Notes under the pieces: model-generated
The model's database searches: none
Seen by the model: the letters and a program-made list of their open reading frames with translations, nothing else
Told to the model about the DNA's origin: nothing
Program-made: the position numbers and the translations under genes
Part shown: in pieces, positions 17,722-26,545 of the stretch
Position numbering within the stretch: position 1 is the first letter of the stretch
Layout: the number at the start of each line of letters is the position of its first letter
NCBI GenBank assembly: GCA_019084025.1
Contig: JAHRBI010000004.1
Location: 431,188-495,187 of the forward strand
From: Burkholderiaceae bacterium DAT-1
GTDB lineage: Bacteria; Pseudomonadota; Gammaproteobacteria; Burkholderiales; Chitinimonadaceae
DNA length: 64,000 nucleotides
Direction of reading: 5' to 3'

Positions 17722-19218
17722 TTGGCGACAGGGCAGATGCTAAACTGGTGCAAACGAATCGCATGTCTGGCCGCATCCATGCTGGTGCTGGCGGGGTGTG
17801 ATCGCGTCACGCAAGCGCCGGCCAAGCCTGCAGAAAAGCGACTGGCCATGCCGAGTAAGGATCAGGACTTGGTGGTTCTGATTCGCAATGGGGCAACCAG
17901 TTTCTTTGTTGATGCCGAGTCCAAATATGCTGGCCCCGAGTACGATCTGGTCCGCCAGTTTGCCGAGGCGCAAGGCTGGCATATTAAACTGGTTGTGACC
18001 CCTAATCAGGCCGAAATGGTGCAGCGTCTTGCACGCGGTGAAGCACACATGGCGGTGGGGATGACCCGGCGTGGGGACGCGGGCATGCATGTCAGCCAGG
18101 AATATGCGCGCATGCAACCCGTCGTGGTGGTGCGCGATGATGCGGAGGCTCCGGCACGCCTGACGGATCTGGAAGACAAAATCTGGGTTTCGCCTGCGGT
18201 TGAGCCGGCCATGTCCACCTTGCAGGCCAAAGCACCCAAGGCGCGCTTTATTGTCGATAATGATTATGACGATGAGGCGTTGATTGAACGGGTTGCCTCG
18301 GGTTTGATTGACTATGCGGTGGTAGATCAGCGTGCTGCCGACGCGGCACAAAATTTCTATCCTGACGTGGCAATCGCGTTTATGGTTGGTCAACCGCTCA
18401 ATGCAGCCTGGATGTGGGCGGACGCAAGCGATACAACCCTCGGGCCGCTGGTAGACGCGCACCTGAGTAAAATCCGTAAGAGTGGCGCTCTCAGCAAACT
18501 CTTCGACCGCTATTACGGCTATTCCTTGCGGCTGGAAACGGCCGATGCGTCCGAATTCCTCACCCAGCGGATTACCACGCTGCCCAAACTGAAAAAGTAT
18601 TTTGTCGAAGCCGAGGCGTCCTATGGGATCGACTGGCGATTGCTGGCAGCGTTAGCCTATCAGGAATCGCACTGGGACAAGCATGCCACCTCGCCCTATG
18701 GCGTGCGCGGCATCATGATGCTGACCAACGATACCGCCAACCGTATGGGGGTTCATGATCGCCTCGACCCGCGTCAGAGCATCCTCGGCGGCGCCAAATA
18801 TCTCTCGATGCTGAAGTCCAGTCTGTCTGACAAGATTGTCGAGCCGGATCGCACCTGGTTTACGCTGGCAGCGTATAACATCGGCACGGCGCACCTTGAA
18901 GATGCCCGTGTGCTGGCGCAAAAGCAGAAAAAGAATCCCAGCCTGTGGGAAGATGTGAAGCAGGTGCTGCCACTACTGCGCGAACCCGAGCATTACGAAA
19001 ATCTCAAATTTGGCTTTGCGCGTGGAGGCGAGGCAGTGGTGTTCGTGGAGAATCTGCGTAGCTACTACGATATTCTGGTGCGCTTCGAGGCACCCGTGAA
19101 ACCTATCTTCCCGCCGTTTGACGACAAAGTCACCGTCGCCAATCCGGCTGGGCTCAAGCTGGGTATTGATGCGTCGGGACGCAAGCCGCAGCCTGCGTCT
19201 GCTACCCCGCAAAAGTAG
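17722..19218 (+). CDS. mltF: Membrane-bound lytic transglycosylase F
   Basis: A 498-residue lipoprotein. The TTG at 17722 is preferred because AAGGGG stands five bases ahead; an ATG at 17737 is possible. The signal ends in the lipobox LAGC. Residues about 45-270 form a family-3 solute-binding-like domain (the regulatory part of MltF), and residues about 295-450 the SLT catalytic domain, with catalytic Glu315 in AYQESHWD and the further motif GVRGIMMLTNDTANRMG. It cleaves peptidoglycan to 1,6-anhydromuropeptides from the inner leaflet of the outer membrane. The gene is monocistronic and converges on a helicase gene with only 3 bp between the stops. Confidence 0.9.
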   Translation: MATGQMLNWCKRIACLAASMLVLAGCDRVTQAPAKPAEKRLAMPSKDQDLVVLIRNGATSFFVDAESKYAGPEYDLVRQFAEAQGWHIKLVVTPNQAEMVQRLARGEAHMAVGMTRRGDAGMHVSQEYARMQPVVVVRDDAEAPARLTDLEDKIWVSPAVEPAMSTLQAKAPKARFIVDNDYDDEALIERVASGLIDYAVVDQRAADAAQNFYPDVAIAFMVGQPLNAAWMWADASDTTLGPLVDAHLSKIRKSGALSKLFDRYYGYSLRLETADASEFLTQRITTLPKLKKYFVEAEASYGIDWRLLAALAYQESHWDKHATSPYGVRGIMMLTNDTANRMGVHDRLDPRQSILGGAKYLSMLKSSLSDKIVEPDRTWFTLAAYNIGTAHLEDARVLAQKQKKNPSLWEDVKQVLPLLREPEHYENLKFGFARGGEAVVFVENLRSYYDILVRFEAPVKPIFPPFDDKVTVANPAGLKLGIDASGRKPQPASATPQK

Positions 19219-19221
19219 CGC

Positions 19222-21276
19222 TTAAGCCCGCTTATCCTCGTGTGCGGCGCGCAGCTGCAATTCATACAGGAATGCGCTGGCCTGATGATCGGCTGGCGGT
19301 GCAGTGTAGGTGGTCTTGCGATTGGCCGCCTTTAGTGCAGCATCTTCCGGTGCGATCAGAATCAGACGCTTCACGGCTCGCGTTGCACCCACATAGAAGA
19401 GACGCCGTTCATTGCTCGCATGCTGCCGCGCTTCTACCCAGCGGCGACGGTAGGGCAGGGGCAAGCGATCTCTCGATAAGCCACCCAGCATCACCACCGG
19501 CCATTCGTGCCCCTTGGCTTGTGCAAAACTGCCCAGAAACACGGCATCCTCGCGTTTGCTGTACTGATAACGCTGATTGATCTGCTCGATAGCGGTTAAT
19601 GCGTGTGCCACCGTCATCGCTTCACGGGCAAACCATTCAATCAACCGGTGATGCGTGCGCAGTCGTTCCTCGAGCCGTTCACGGTCCAGCCACCGCAGGC
19701 GTGCGTGGCTTTCGATGGCTAGTTTACTCAGGATATCGGTCAGGGCATCTGCTGCGGGCATCTCGCTGTCGATGCCGATCAGCCACTTGCCATGTTCGCT
19801 CAGCAAGCGCGCCTGTCGTGCAATCGGGCTATTGCGTCCGCTCCGTTCGATCAGGCTGGCCGCGTGGCGTGACAGCACGTCGAACTCGCCCAGCTCTTCG
19901 GGAAAGTCACACAGGCGCCAGATGTCACCACTATCCAGTACCTGTTCGTGACCGGGCAGGATCAGATCGAGCGCGGCCTGAATGCAGGTGTGACGACGCG
20001 GACGAGGCAGGCTGGACAACCGGTTGCCGCCGAGAGCCAGCAAGCCCATCAGCGCATTGCTTTCTTCGCGCTCGCCAATCGGTGCACCGCCCAGCAGTCG
20101 ATAAGGTAATCCGGCGGCGATCAGGGCCAGTTCGGTTGTGACGCGATCTGCGCCATCGCGGAACAGAATGGCGATGTCTTTGAGTGCGCGATCACGGCCA
20201 GTTTCGCGTTTCACCTGTTTTACGATCTGCGCAGCTTCATCAGCCTGATCGGCGCTGTAAATGCGGTCGATGGAAGTATCGCGCTGACTAAGTGACTGGC
20301 ATTCGGTAAAGGGCGGTTCGGCTGAGCGCGTCATAAATCGCCGCATGGCGCCTGCCAGTTTGCTGCCAAAGCGGAATGAACCGGATAGACTCATACTGCG
20401 CACGCGCGGAAACAGCGTGGCGAACTCTTCGCGCATCAGGCGCGGCTCCGAGCCGTGCTCCAGCTGGATACACTGGCTCTCATCCCCGGCCGCCAGCACA
20501 ATGGCGCGTGGCCCGGCCACCAGACGAATCAGCTGCAGTTGCGCCCGGCTGAGATCATTCACCTCGTCGATCACAACATATTCCGCACCGAGAAAGGCCA
20601 GTCGCCGCGACTCCGGCTCGCGGACAAAGGTCTGTAGCGGCTCGTGAATCTGGTCGGCAAAAGTAATCCAGCCGCGATGGCGGCGGATACGTTCGAAATG
20701 CCGGTACACCGCCAGCACGCGCGGCTCCACCCCCAGTTGCTCTGCCAGCCATTCGTCGTCGCCGTAGCTATCGACATGATCCTGCCGCGCCAACTCGCGC
20801 TTGGCTTTGATCAGATCGATCAGGTAGAGCAGGGTGTCGGCATTATCGGTATTGAGGGCAAACGCATCGTCATCGGTATCCTGTGCTGCAGCGGCCATGG
20901 CTTCGAACATCAGTTCGCGCAGCTGCTCGCCATGTTCGTGGCGAGTCACCAGCGTGGCACCTTCCTGCAGCCAGCCGTGGTCCACCAGTCGTTCATAGAG
21001 GCGCATCCCCAGCGCATGCACGGTCACCACCTGCGGCATCGCACCCGATCCTTTTACCGAGTCCAGCAGTTGATTCAGCCGCCTGCGTCCGGGCTGGCTG
21101 TGCGTGAGCACCAGCATGCGATTGGGCTCGATGCCATCGCGTAACCGCTGCAGGATGGCATGCGCGAGCGTGGTGCTCTTGCCCGAGCCTGCGGTGGCAA
21201 AGACCAGCTGGGAGCGTTGTGATTCAGCGATGATGTCGCGTTGTTCGTGCGTCAGGTGGGTAGGGGAGATCAGCAT
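19222..21276 (-). CDS. UvrD/Rep-like superfamily 1 DNA helicase
   Basis: A 684-residue 3'-5' helicase-type protein. Visible motifs are Q-motif LTHEQRDII, Walker A ATAGSGKST (Lys33), motif II VVIDEVNDLS, motif III AGDESQCIQ, motif IV SGSFRFG, motif V FAQAKGHEWPVVMLGG and motif VI ERRLFYVGATRA. All are intact, so it should hydrolyse ATP. Motif II reads DEVN rather than the usual DEFQD or DEAQD of UvrD, and the protein is shorter than UvrD/Rep, so it belongs to a divergent branch. It stands alone between mltF and the divergent fumarase gene. Its cellular task is unknown; DNA repair is the obvious guess. Confidence 0.85.
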   Translation of the reverse strand: MLISPTHLTHEQRDIIAESQRSQLVFATAGSGKSTTLAHAILQRLRDGIEPNRMLVLTHSQPGRRRLNQLLDSVKGSGAMPQVVTVHALGMRLYERLVDHGWLQEGATLVTRHEHGEQLRELMFEAMAAAAQDTDDDAFALNTDNADTLLYLIDLIKAKRELARQDHVDSYGDDEWLAEQLGVEPRVLAVYRHFERIRRHRGWITFADQIHEPLQTFVREPESRRLAFLGAEYVVIDEVNDLSRAQLQLIRLVAGPRAIVLAAGDESQCIQLEHGSEPRLMREEFATLFPRVRSMSLSGSFRFGSKLAGAMRRFMTRSAEPPFTECQSLSQRDTSIDRIYSADQADEAAQIVKQVKRETGRDRALKDIAILFRDGADRVTTELALIAAGLPYRLLGGAPIGEREESNALMGLLALGGNRLSSLPRPRRHTCIQAALDLILPGHEQVLDSGDIWRLCDFPEELGEFDVLSRHAASLIERSGRNSPIARQARLLSEHGKWLIGIDSEMPAADALTDILSKLAIESHARLRWLDRERLEERLRTHHRLIEWFAREAMTVAHALTAIEQINQRYQYSKREDAVFLGSFAQAKGHEWPVVMLGGLSRDRLPLPYRRRWVEARQHASNERRLFYVGATRAVKRLILIAPEDAALKAANRKTTYTAPPADHQASAFLYELQLRAAHEDKRA

Positions 21277-21373
21277 GGGCGAAAGTGTACGCGATCAGCT
21301 ACCGGCATGCTCGGATGTTGCGCTGCGATCTGATAAGATTGAGTGTTGCCCCGACAAACCGGAGTTAAGCCCC

Positions 21374-22900
21374 ATGACTGTCATCCGTCAGCAGGATTTC
21401 ATCGACAGCATTGCCGATGCCTTCCAGTTCATCAGTTATTACCATCCCAAAGACTTCATCGACGCCGTTTATGCCGCGTACCAGCGTGAGGAAAGCCCCG
21501 CTGCCCGCGATGCGATGGCGCAGATTCTGATCAATTCGCGCATGTGTGCCGAAGGTCGTCGCCCGATCTGTCAGGACACCGGTATCGCCGTCGTGTTCAT
21601 TAAGGTGGGCATGAACGTTCAGTGGGATGCCACTTTGAGCGTGCAGGAGATGATCAACGAAGGCGTACGCCGCGCCTACAACCATCCGGATAACAAGCTG
21701 CGCGCCTCAGTGCTGCTCGATCCGGCTGGTGGCCGCAAGAATTCGAAGGACAACACGCCTGCCGTGGTTCACTACGAAATCGTGGCCGGTGATAAGGTCG
21801 AAGTGACCTGCGCAGCCAAGGGCGGCGGTTCGGAAAACAAGTCCAAGTTCGCTGCACTGAATCCGTCCGATTCTCTGGTCGACTGGATCATCAAGACAGT
21901 CCCGACCATGGGTGCAGGCTGGTGTCCGCCCGGTATTCTTGGTGTGGGCATTGGCGGCACACCGGAAAAGGCGATGCTGCTGGCCAAGGAATCGCTGATG
22001 TCGCATATCGACATTCAGGATCTGAAAGACAAGGCCGCCAGCGGTGCCGAGCTCTCCACCGTGGAAAAGCTGCGTCTGGAGCTGTTTGAAAAGGTGAATG
22101 CACTCGGTATCGGCGCACAGGGTCTGGGCGGTCTGACCACCGTGCTGGATGTGAAGATTCTCGATTACCCGACCCATGCAGCCAGCCTGCCGGTCGCCAT
22201 CATTCCGAATTGCGCCGCCACCCGCCACGTGCATTTCGAGCTGGATGGCTCGGGCCCGGCCAAGCTGGATGCCCCGTCGCTGGACGACTGGCCGAAGCTG
22301 GAATACGACATGAGCGGCGGCAAGCGCGTCAACCTCGATGCGATTACCCGCGAAGAAGTCGCTAGCTGGAAGCCGGGTGATGTACTGCTCTTGAACGGCA
22401 AGATCCTCACCGGTCGCGATGCCGCACACAAGCGCATGACCGACATGCTCAACAAGGGCGAAAAGCTGCCGGTGGATTTCACCAACCGTTTCATTTACTA
22501 CGTCGGCCCGGTTGATCCGGTGCGTGACGAAGTAGTGGGCCCGGCAGGTCCTACGACCGCCACCCGTATGGACAAGTTCACCCGCCAGATGCTGGAAGAA
22601 ACCGGTCTGCTGGGCATGATCGGCAAATCCGAACGTGGCCCGGCTGCCATCGATGCCATTCGCGACAACAAGGCTGTTTATCTGATGGCCGTGGGTGGTT
22701 CAGCTTACCTTGTCTCCAAGGCGATCAAGGCCAGCCGCGTCATGGCCTTCGAAGACCTCGGCATGGAAGCCATTTACGAGTTCGAAGTGAAAGATATGCC
22801 GGTGACCGTGGCCGTGGATTCCACCGGGATCAGCGTGCACAACACTGGCCCTGCTGAATGGCAGGCCAAAATCGGCAAGATTCCGGTTGCGGTGAAGTAA
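21374..22900 (+). CDS. fumA: Fumarate hydratase class I, iron-sulfur dependent
   Basis: A 508-residue enzyme that interconverts fumarate and malate in the citric acid cycle using a [4Fe-4S] cluster. The ATG at 21374 has GGAG nine bases ahead; the open frame extends upstream but overlaps the helicase gene's start. Diagnostic segments include RRPICQDTGIAVVF, GGGSENKSKF, GAGWCPPGILGVGIGG, IPNCAATRHVHFELDG and the C-terminal GPTTATRMDKF and DLGMEAIYEFEV. All the cluster cysteines expected from these motifs are present. It is followed by a hairpin terminator. Confidence 0.93.
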   Translation: MTVIRQQDFIDSIADAFQFISYYHPKDFIDAVYAAYQREESPAARDAMAQILINSRMCAEGRRPICQDTGIAVVFIKVGMNVQWDATLSVQEMINEGVRRAYNHPDNKLRASVLLDPAGGRKNSKDNTPAVVHYEIVAGDKVEVTCAAKGGGSENKSKFAALNPSDSLVDWIIKTVPTMGAGWCPPGILGVGIGGTPEKAMLLAKESLMSHIDIQDLKDKAASGAELSTVEKLRLELFEKVNALGIGAQGLGGLTTVLDVKILDYPTHAASLPVAIIPNCAATRHVHFELDGSGPAKLDAPSLDDWPKLEYDMSGGKRVNLDAITREEVASWKPGDVLLLNGKILTGRDAAHKRMTDMLNKGEKLPVDFTNRFIYYVGPVDPVRDEVVGPAGPTTATRMDKFTRQMLEETGLLGMIGKSERGPAAIDAIRDNKAVYLMAVGGSAYLVSKAIKASRVMAFEDLGMEAIYEFEVKDMPVTVAVDSTGISVHNTGPAEWQAKIGKIPVAVK

Positions 22901-22924
22901 GCGACACTGTCATCATTTCATTTG

Positions 22925-22950
22925 AACAGGCCCGCATCTGCGGGCTTGTT
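22925..22950 (+). terminator. Hairpin terminator after fumarase
   Basis: GCCCGCA (22930-22936) pairs with TGCGGGC (22939-22945), extended outward by AACAG/TTGTT pairs. This gives a stem of about 12 bp ending in CTTGTTG. It begins 25 bases after the fumarase stop and 20 bases before the next start. Confidence 0.65.
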
Positions 22951-22969
22951 GCTATCCATAAGGCATACC

Positions 22970-23536
22970 ATGACTCACGACGACATTATCTCCGCGACCC
23001 GTATCTGGCTTGAGAAGGCTGTGATTGGATTGAACCTGTGCCCCTTCGCCAAGGCGGTCTATGTCAAAAATCAGGTCCGTATCGTGGTCAGCGAAGCGCG
23101 ACATCTCGATGCACTGCTGGAATTGCTCGACGACGAATTACTGTATCTAGCCAATGTCGATCCCGAGCAGACCGATACCACGCTGATCGTGATCCCTGAC
23201 TTGCTGCCGGACTTTATCGACTTCAATGATTTTGTCGGTCTGGCCGAAGATGCGGTGGCAGATAACGGGTTGGAAGGCGTGCTGCAGATTGCCAATTTCC
23301 ATCCGCAATTCCAGTTTGCCGATACCCAGCCGGACGATATTTCCAACTACACCAATCGTGCACCGTTCCCGACGCTGCATCTGATCCGTGAAAGCAGTAT
23401 CGATCGTGCCGTGGCTGCCTTTCCTGAAGCCGAGGAAATCTTTGATCGCAATATCGCCCTGATGAACGAAATGGGCATTGACGGCTGGAATGCGCTGGGG
23501 ATTCCGGGGCTGGACGGTAAGCAGAGCAAGGCGTAA
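22970..23536 (+). CDS. DUF1415 family protein
   Basis: A 188-residue cytoplasmic protein starting at ATG 22970 after AAGG. The N-terminal WLEKAVIGLNLCPFAKAVY, with its single cysteine in NLCPFA, and the later IANFHPQFQFAD and NYTNRAPFPTLHLIRE are hallmark stretches of DUF1415, a family widespread in proteobacteria without a known function. Length is typical. It follows the fumarase gene on the same strand behind a terminator. Confidence 0.8.
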   Translation: MTHDDIISATRIWLEKAVIGLNLCPFAKAVYVKNQVRIVVSEARHLDALLELLDDELLYLANVDPEQTDTTLIVIPDLLPDFIDFNDFVGLAEDAVADNGLEGVLQIANFHPQFQFADTQPDDISNYTNRAPFPTLHLIRESSIDRAVAAFPEAEEIFDRNIALMNEMGIDGWNALGIPGLDGKQSKA

Positions 23537-23585
23537 TACAGTGCGCGATCCCGCCGAGACAGGCTGGACGCAATAGGGGAGGAAT

Positions 23586-24071
23586 ATGAATCTGCAAGCG
23601 TGGCAATCGTCATTTGCGACCCTGGCCAGTGTCTGCGCAACCTTGAGTGGTCTGCTCTTTGTTGCCTTATCGATCAAACTGGGCCGGGTAGGGGCGCAAG
23701 AGCGGCCGATGCTATTGTCGGTCGCTAAAGGAAGTTTTTCCGAATTCATCGGGGCGTTACTGATTGCACTGATGATGCAGGCCCCTGATGCCAGCACCCA
23801 CCCGGTGCCGTGGATGTTGCTCATTATCATGATGGCCCGCGTGTGGTGGCATATCTCGCATTTCCGTCATGCTCGCCGCAACTTGTCACTGTATATCTTG
23901 TATCGCGAATTCCTACTGCCTCTACTGTCCACATTCGGGCTGGCGCTGGCTGCATATCATGCAGTGAATGGCAGGATTTTCGGTCCGATGATCTACTGGA
24001 CAGTGGTGATGATCATGTGTTCAGGGTGCCAGAAATCCTGGCGAATTTTGTTACGGGAATTGGAACGATAA
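23586..24071 (+). CDS. Membrane protein of unknown function
   Basis: A 161-residue hydrophobic protein with a very strong ribosome site (GGGGAGGAAT before ATG). Four membrane segments are visible, near residues 12-30, 50-67, 73-90 and 105-150. A His- and Arg-rich cytoplasmic stretch (HISHFRHARR) lies in the middle. I do not recognise the family. It is 49 bp after the DUF1415 gene and could be co-transcribed. Confidence 0.65.
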   Translation: MNLQAWQSSFATLASVCATLSGLLFVALSIKLGRVGAQERPMLLSVAKGSFSEFIGALLIALMMQAPDASTHPVPWMLLIIMMARVWWHISHFRHARRNLSLYILYREFLLPLLSTFGLALAAYHAVNGRIFGPMIYWTVVMIMCSGCQKSWRILLRELER

Positions 24072-24201
24072 TAGGCTGTCTATTGTTTCGTGTAGTCACT
24101 TTTGCTGGAGTTCAGTGAGTTCGATCAAGAGTATTAATTTAGGATTGAAGTGCAATAAGAGATTGAATAATTCCAGTGAAATACATGGGCAGGAGGAGTA
24201 A

Positions 24202-24588
24202 ATGAAAATCAGCATCCTATCTTTATTGAGTGTGGCCGCTATATTATCTGGCTGTGCCGTGATTCAAAATAAAGAAGCAAATATGCACTACTCATTCACA
24301 CCAAAAGATAAGGTGATGAATATAGCGTGTACCGAAAGTAGTACGGGTGTGTGTCTGTTCAAAGTAGAAAGGCCATCCGGAGACGGATTTGATTTGTTCG
24401 AGGTTCAATCCGGTAATGTGCTGGACATTCCATTGCCCGAAAAGCCACTCGCTATTTGCGCGGCACCTGAGGTTGTGGGTGCATTCCAGGATTGGAATGC
24501 ATGCAGGGAGCAGAAATGGGTGCTGACAAGTGAGGGGATCTCTAATTTGATTGCACAGGCATTGAAGCAGAAAGTCGCCGAACAATGA
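24202..24588 (+). CDS. Small lipoprotein of unknown function
   Basis: A 128-residue predicted lipoprotein. AGGAGGAG precedes the ATG, and the signal sequence MKISILSLLSVAAILSGC ends in a textbook lipobox. After Cys18 comes a compact beta-rich domain with four further cysteines (IACTESSTGVC, then AICAAP and NACREQKW), which could form two disulfides. The base composition is clearly more AT-rich than flanking genes, hinting at separate ancestry. No family is recognised. Confidence 0.7.
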   Translation: MKISILSLLSVAAILSGCAVIQNKEANMHYSFTPKDKVMNIACTESSTGVCLFKVERPSGDGFDLFEVQSGNVLDIPLPEKPLAICAAPEVVGAFQDWNACREQKWVLTSEGISNLIAQALKQKVAEQ

Positions 24589-24652
24589 TCTGTTCTGTAA
24601 CCATATATGCGCGCCAACTTTTCTGAGCCTCGGAAAGGCTAGGTAAATCGGG

Positions 24653-25084
24653 ATGCATACTCGAATTGAGATACTCAGTGCGGCAGTTTTCGTGCTATAT
24701 CGTGGGGTGGCCCTTTTGATAAAAGGGCGAGCAGCACCTGCGCAATTCCGCAGTAGATCCTGCCAGGGACGTGACTGGCGGAGAGCGTTCCCGGCGACCA
24801 GTAAGTCTGACATTCGGATGTTTTTAGGTGCCATTTCAGATGCATTTATCTGGCGGGATGCCGATAAACTGAAGCTGAATCCCGCGGATACCTTTGCTGC
24901 AATCTACCGGTCACACTATCCACGTTGGCATTTGGGCGGGGATACGATGGAACTGGAAACGCTGGCGCAATCGTTGCAACGCCAATATGGATATGAGCTG
25001 GGCACGATGTGGCATGAACAGCTGACATTGGGCGAGGTATTTGCTAGCTTGCCAAAGAAATCAGTGCGCGACCCCACCCGGTAA
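24653..25084 (+). CDS. Hypothetical protein, possible DUF1493-like acidic domain
   Basis: A 143-residue protein. The start is uncertain: the ATG at 24653 lacks a strong ribosome site, and an internal ATG at 24818 would leave 88 residues. The N-terminus has a hydrophobic stretch (AAVFVLYRGVALLI). The C-terminal half (LNPADTFAAIYRSHYPRW followed by MELETLAQSLQRQYG) recalls small acyl-carrier-like DUF1493 proteins, but this is only a resemblance. The last 24 bases overlap the end of the convergent SRPBCC gene. Confidence 0.5.
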   Translation: MHTRIEILSAAVFVLYRGVALLIKGRAAPAQFRSRSCQGRDWRRAFPATSKSDIRMFLGAISDAFIWRDADKLKLNPADTFAAIYRSHYPRWHLGGDTMELETLAQSLQRQYGYELGTMWHEQLTLGEVFASLPKKSVRDPTR

Positions 25085-25543
25085 TTCACCGTCCACCGCC
25101 ATTTCCAGAATCGTGCGGATGGTATCCATGTCCATTTGCTGGTAAGCGGATTTCAGATAGCCGGAAAGCTTGGCCTCTTCGCTGTCTCCGGTATCGGGCA
25201 CGGGCGTATCGTAGGTGAAGCGCACGAACAGGTGCCCTTCCTCTGGTGATTCAATGCGCATGGTGAGCTTGCCGCCGCCGTGTACGTCGCTTGGGGCAGT
25301 TTCATAGTGCACCGCTGCGTTGTATTCAAAGCGGATGTCATCGCGCACGCGAAACTTGCCCAGCTGAATCTCGCGGACAATGTGGTCCGAATGGCGCTCA
25401 ATGATATCGACCGCCTCGATGCCTTCCATAAACAGATCCGGCGCTTCTGCGCGCAGCAGCAGGCCATTCCATAGCTGAGTGCGAGTGATCATGGGGCCTT
25501 CTTCGGCCGGATTGGTGACTTCGATAATATGTTCGAACAGCAT
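25061..25543 (-). CDS. SRPBCC / DUF1857 (AtaL-like) protein
   Basis: A 160-residue protein of the START-like fold. The N-terminal MLFEHIIEVTNPAE and TRTQLWNGLLLRAEAPDLF are diagnostic of the DUF1857/AtaL branch. A central FRVRDDIRFEYNAAVHYETAP strand pair and a C-terminal long helix (IRTILEMAVDG) complete the helix-grip fold. Such proteins bind hydrophobic ligands; the ligand is unknown. It lies 18 bp after a RarD-type transporter gene on the same strand and is likely co-transcribed with it. Confidence 0.8.
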   Translation of the reverse strand: MLFEHIIEVTNPAEEGPMITRTQLWNGLLLRAEAPDLFMEGIEAVDIIERHSDHIVREIQLGKFRVRDDIRFEYNAAVHYETAPSDVHGGGKLTMRIESPEEGHLFVRFTYDTPVPDTGDSEEAKLSGYLKSAYQQMDMDTIRTILEMAVDGELPGGVAH

Positions 25544-25561
25544 ATCAACCTCGGAAACTGA

Positions 25562-26428
25562 CTATTTACGGCTCACCAGCCAGCCCTCAAGCGCATAGAG
25601 CGCGAGCGCCGACCAGATCATCACATAGCCCACAAACTTACTGCTGCTGAAAGGCTCGTGCCACAGAAACAGGCCCAGCATCATCTGGATAGACGGACCA
25701 ATGTATTGCAGCAGCCCCAGCAGCGACATCGGAATCCGCCGTGCACCAGATGCAAACAGCAACAGCGGAATGGCAGTGATCGGACCAGCCGCCAGAATCA
25801 GCAGCAGGGTGGTGGTATCGGTATGGCCCAGCGCCGCCTGACCATGCAGCTCCAGCCAGCCCAGCCACGCAACTGCCATCGGTGTGAGAATCAGCGTTTC
25901 CAGCGACAAGCCTTCCAGTGCACCCAGACTGGCGGTTTTGCGCAGCAGTCCATAGGTACCGAAGGTCGCCGCCAGACTCAGGCCAATCCACGGCAGTTGT
26001 CCCGCATCGATGGTGAGCCACAGCACCCCGGCCGCAGCCACGGCAATGGCCGCCCACTGCGCCGGCCGCATGCGTTCCTTCAGCAGGAAATAGCCGAACA
26101 TCACATTCACCAGCGGATTGATAAAGTAACCGAGGCTGGCGTCCACCACATGGCCGTTATTCACCGCCCAGATGTAGATAAACCAGTTCACCGACAGAAA
26201 GCTGGCGCTGGCAGCGAAGCGTCCCAGGGTTTTCGGTGAACGCAGCGCATCCCCCAGCCACGACCAGTGCCGGCGCACGGCCAGTACCACGCCTAAAAAC
26301 ACCAGTGACCACAGCATCCGGTGCATCAGGATTTCATCGGGCGCCACGCCCTTGAGCGCATGAAAATACAGAGGAAACAGACCCCACATCAGGTAAGCTG
26401 ATGCAGCGTAGAGAATACCGGTGCGCAT
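25562..26428 (-). CDS. rarD: RarD-type EamA-family transporter
   Basis: A 288-residue inner-membrane protein of the drug/metabolite transporter superfamily with about ten membrane helices in two EamA repeats. The start at ATG 26428 (MRTGILYAASAYLMWGLFPLY) matches the beginning of RarD proteins. Typical stretches follow: LMHRMLWSL, SVNWFIYIWAVNNGHVVDASLGYFINPLVNV and LLGLLQYIGPSIQMMLGLFLWHEPF. The substrate of RarD is not established; the name reflects an old chloramphenicol-sensitivity association. It is divergent from an alpha/beta hydrolase gene. Confidence 0.87.
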   Translation of the reverse strand: MRTGILYAASAYLMWGLFPLYFHALKGVAPDEILMHRMLWSLVFLGVVLAVRRHWSWLGDALRSPKTLGRFAASASFLSVNWFIYIWAVNNGHVVDASLGYFINPLVNVMFGYFLLKERMRPAQWAAIAVAAAGVLWLTIDAGQLPWIGLSLAATFGTYGLLRKTASLGALEGLSLETLILTPMAVAWLGWLELHGQAALGHTDTTTLLLILAAGPITAIPLLLFASGARRIPMSLLGLLQYIGPSIQMMLGLFLWHEPFSSSKFVGYVMIWSALALYALEGWLVSRK

Positions 26429-26545
26429 GGGTGGGCAATCTGCCGCGTTTTGCCTGATACTGAATGCAGCAGGACGAGCGCAGCTATAGTTGATCAAAGA
26501 AGTCGGATTTTACCGGTAAGCATGCAAAAGCACGAGGATTGCTTG

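Noticed and set aside
21104..21373. Long upstream extension of the fumarase frame
   Set aside because: It runs antisense through the helicase start and lacks a ribosome site. The family begins at MTVIRQQDF.
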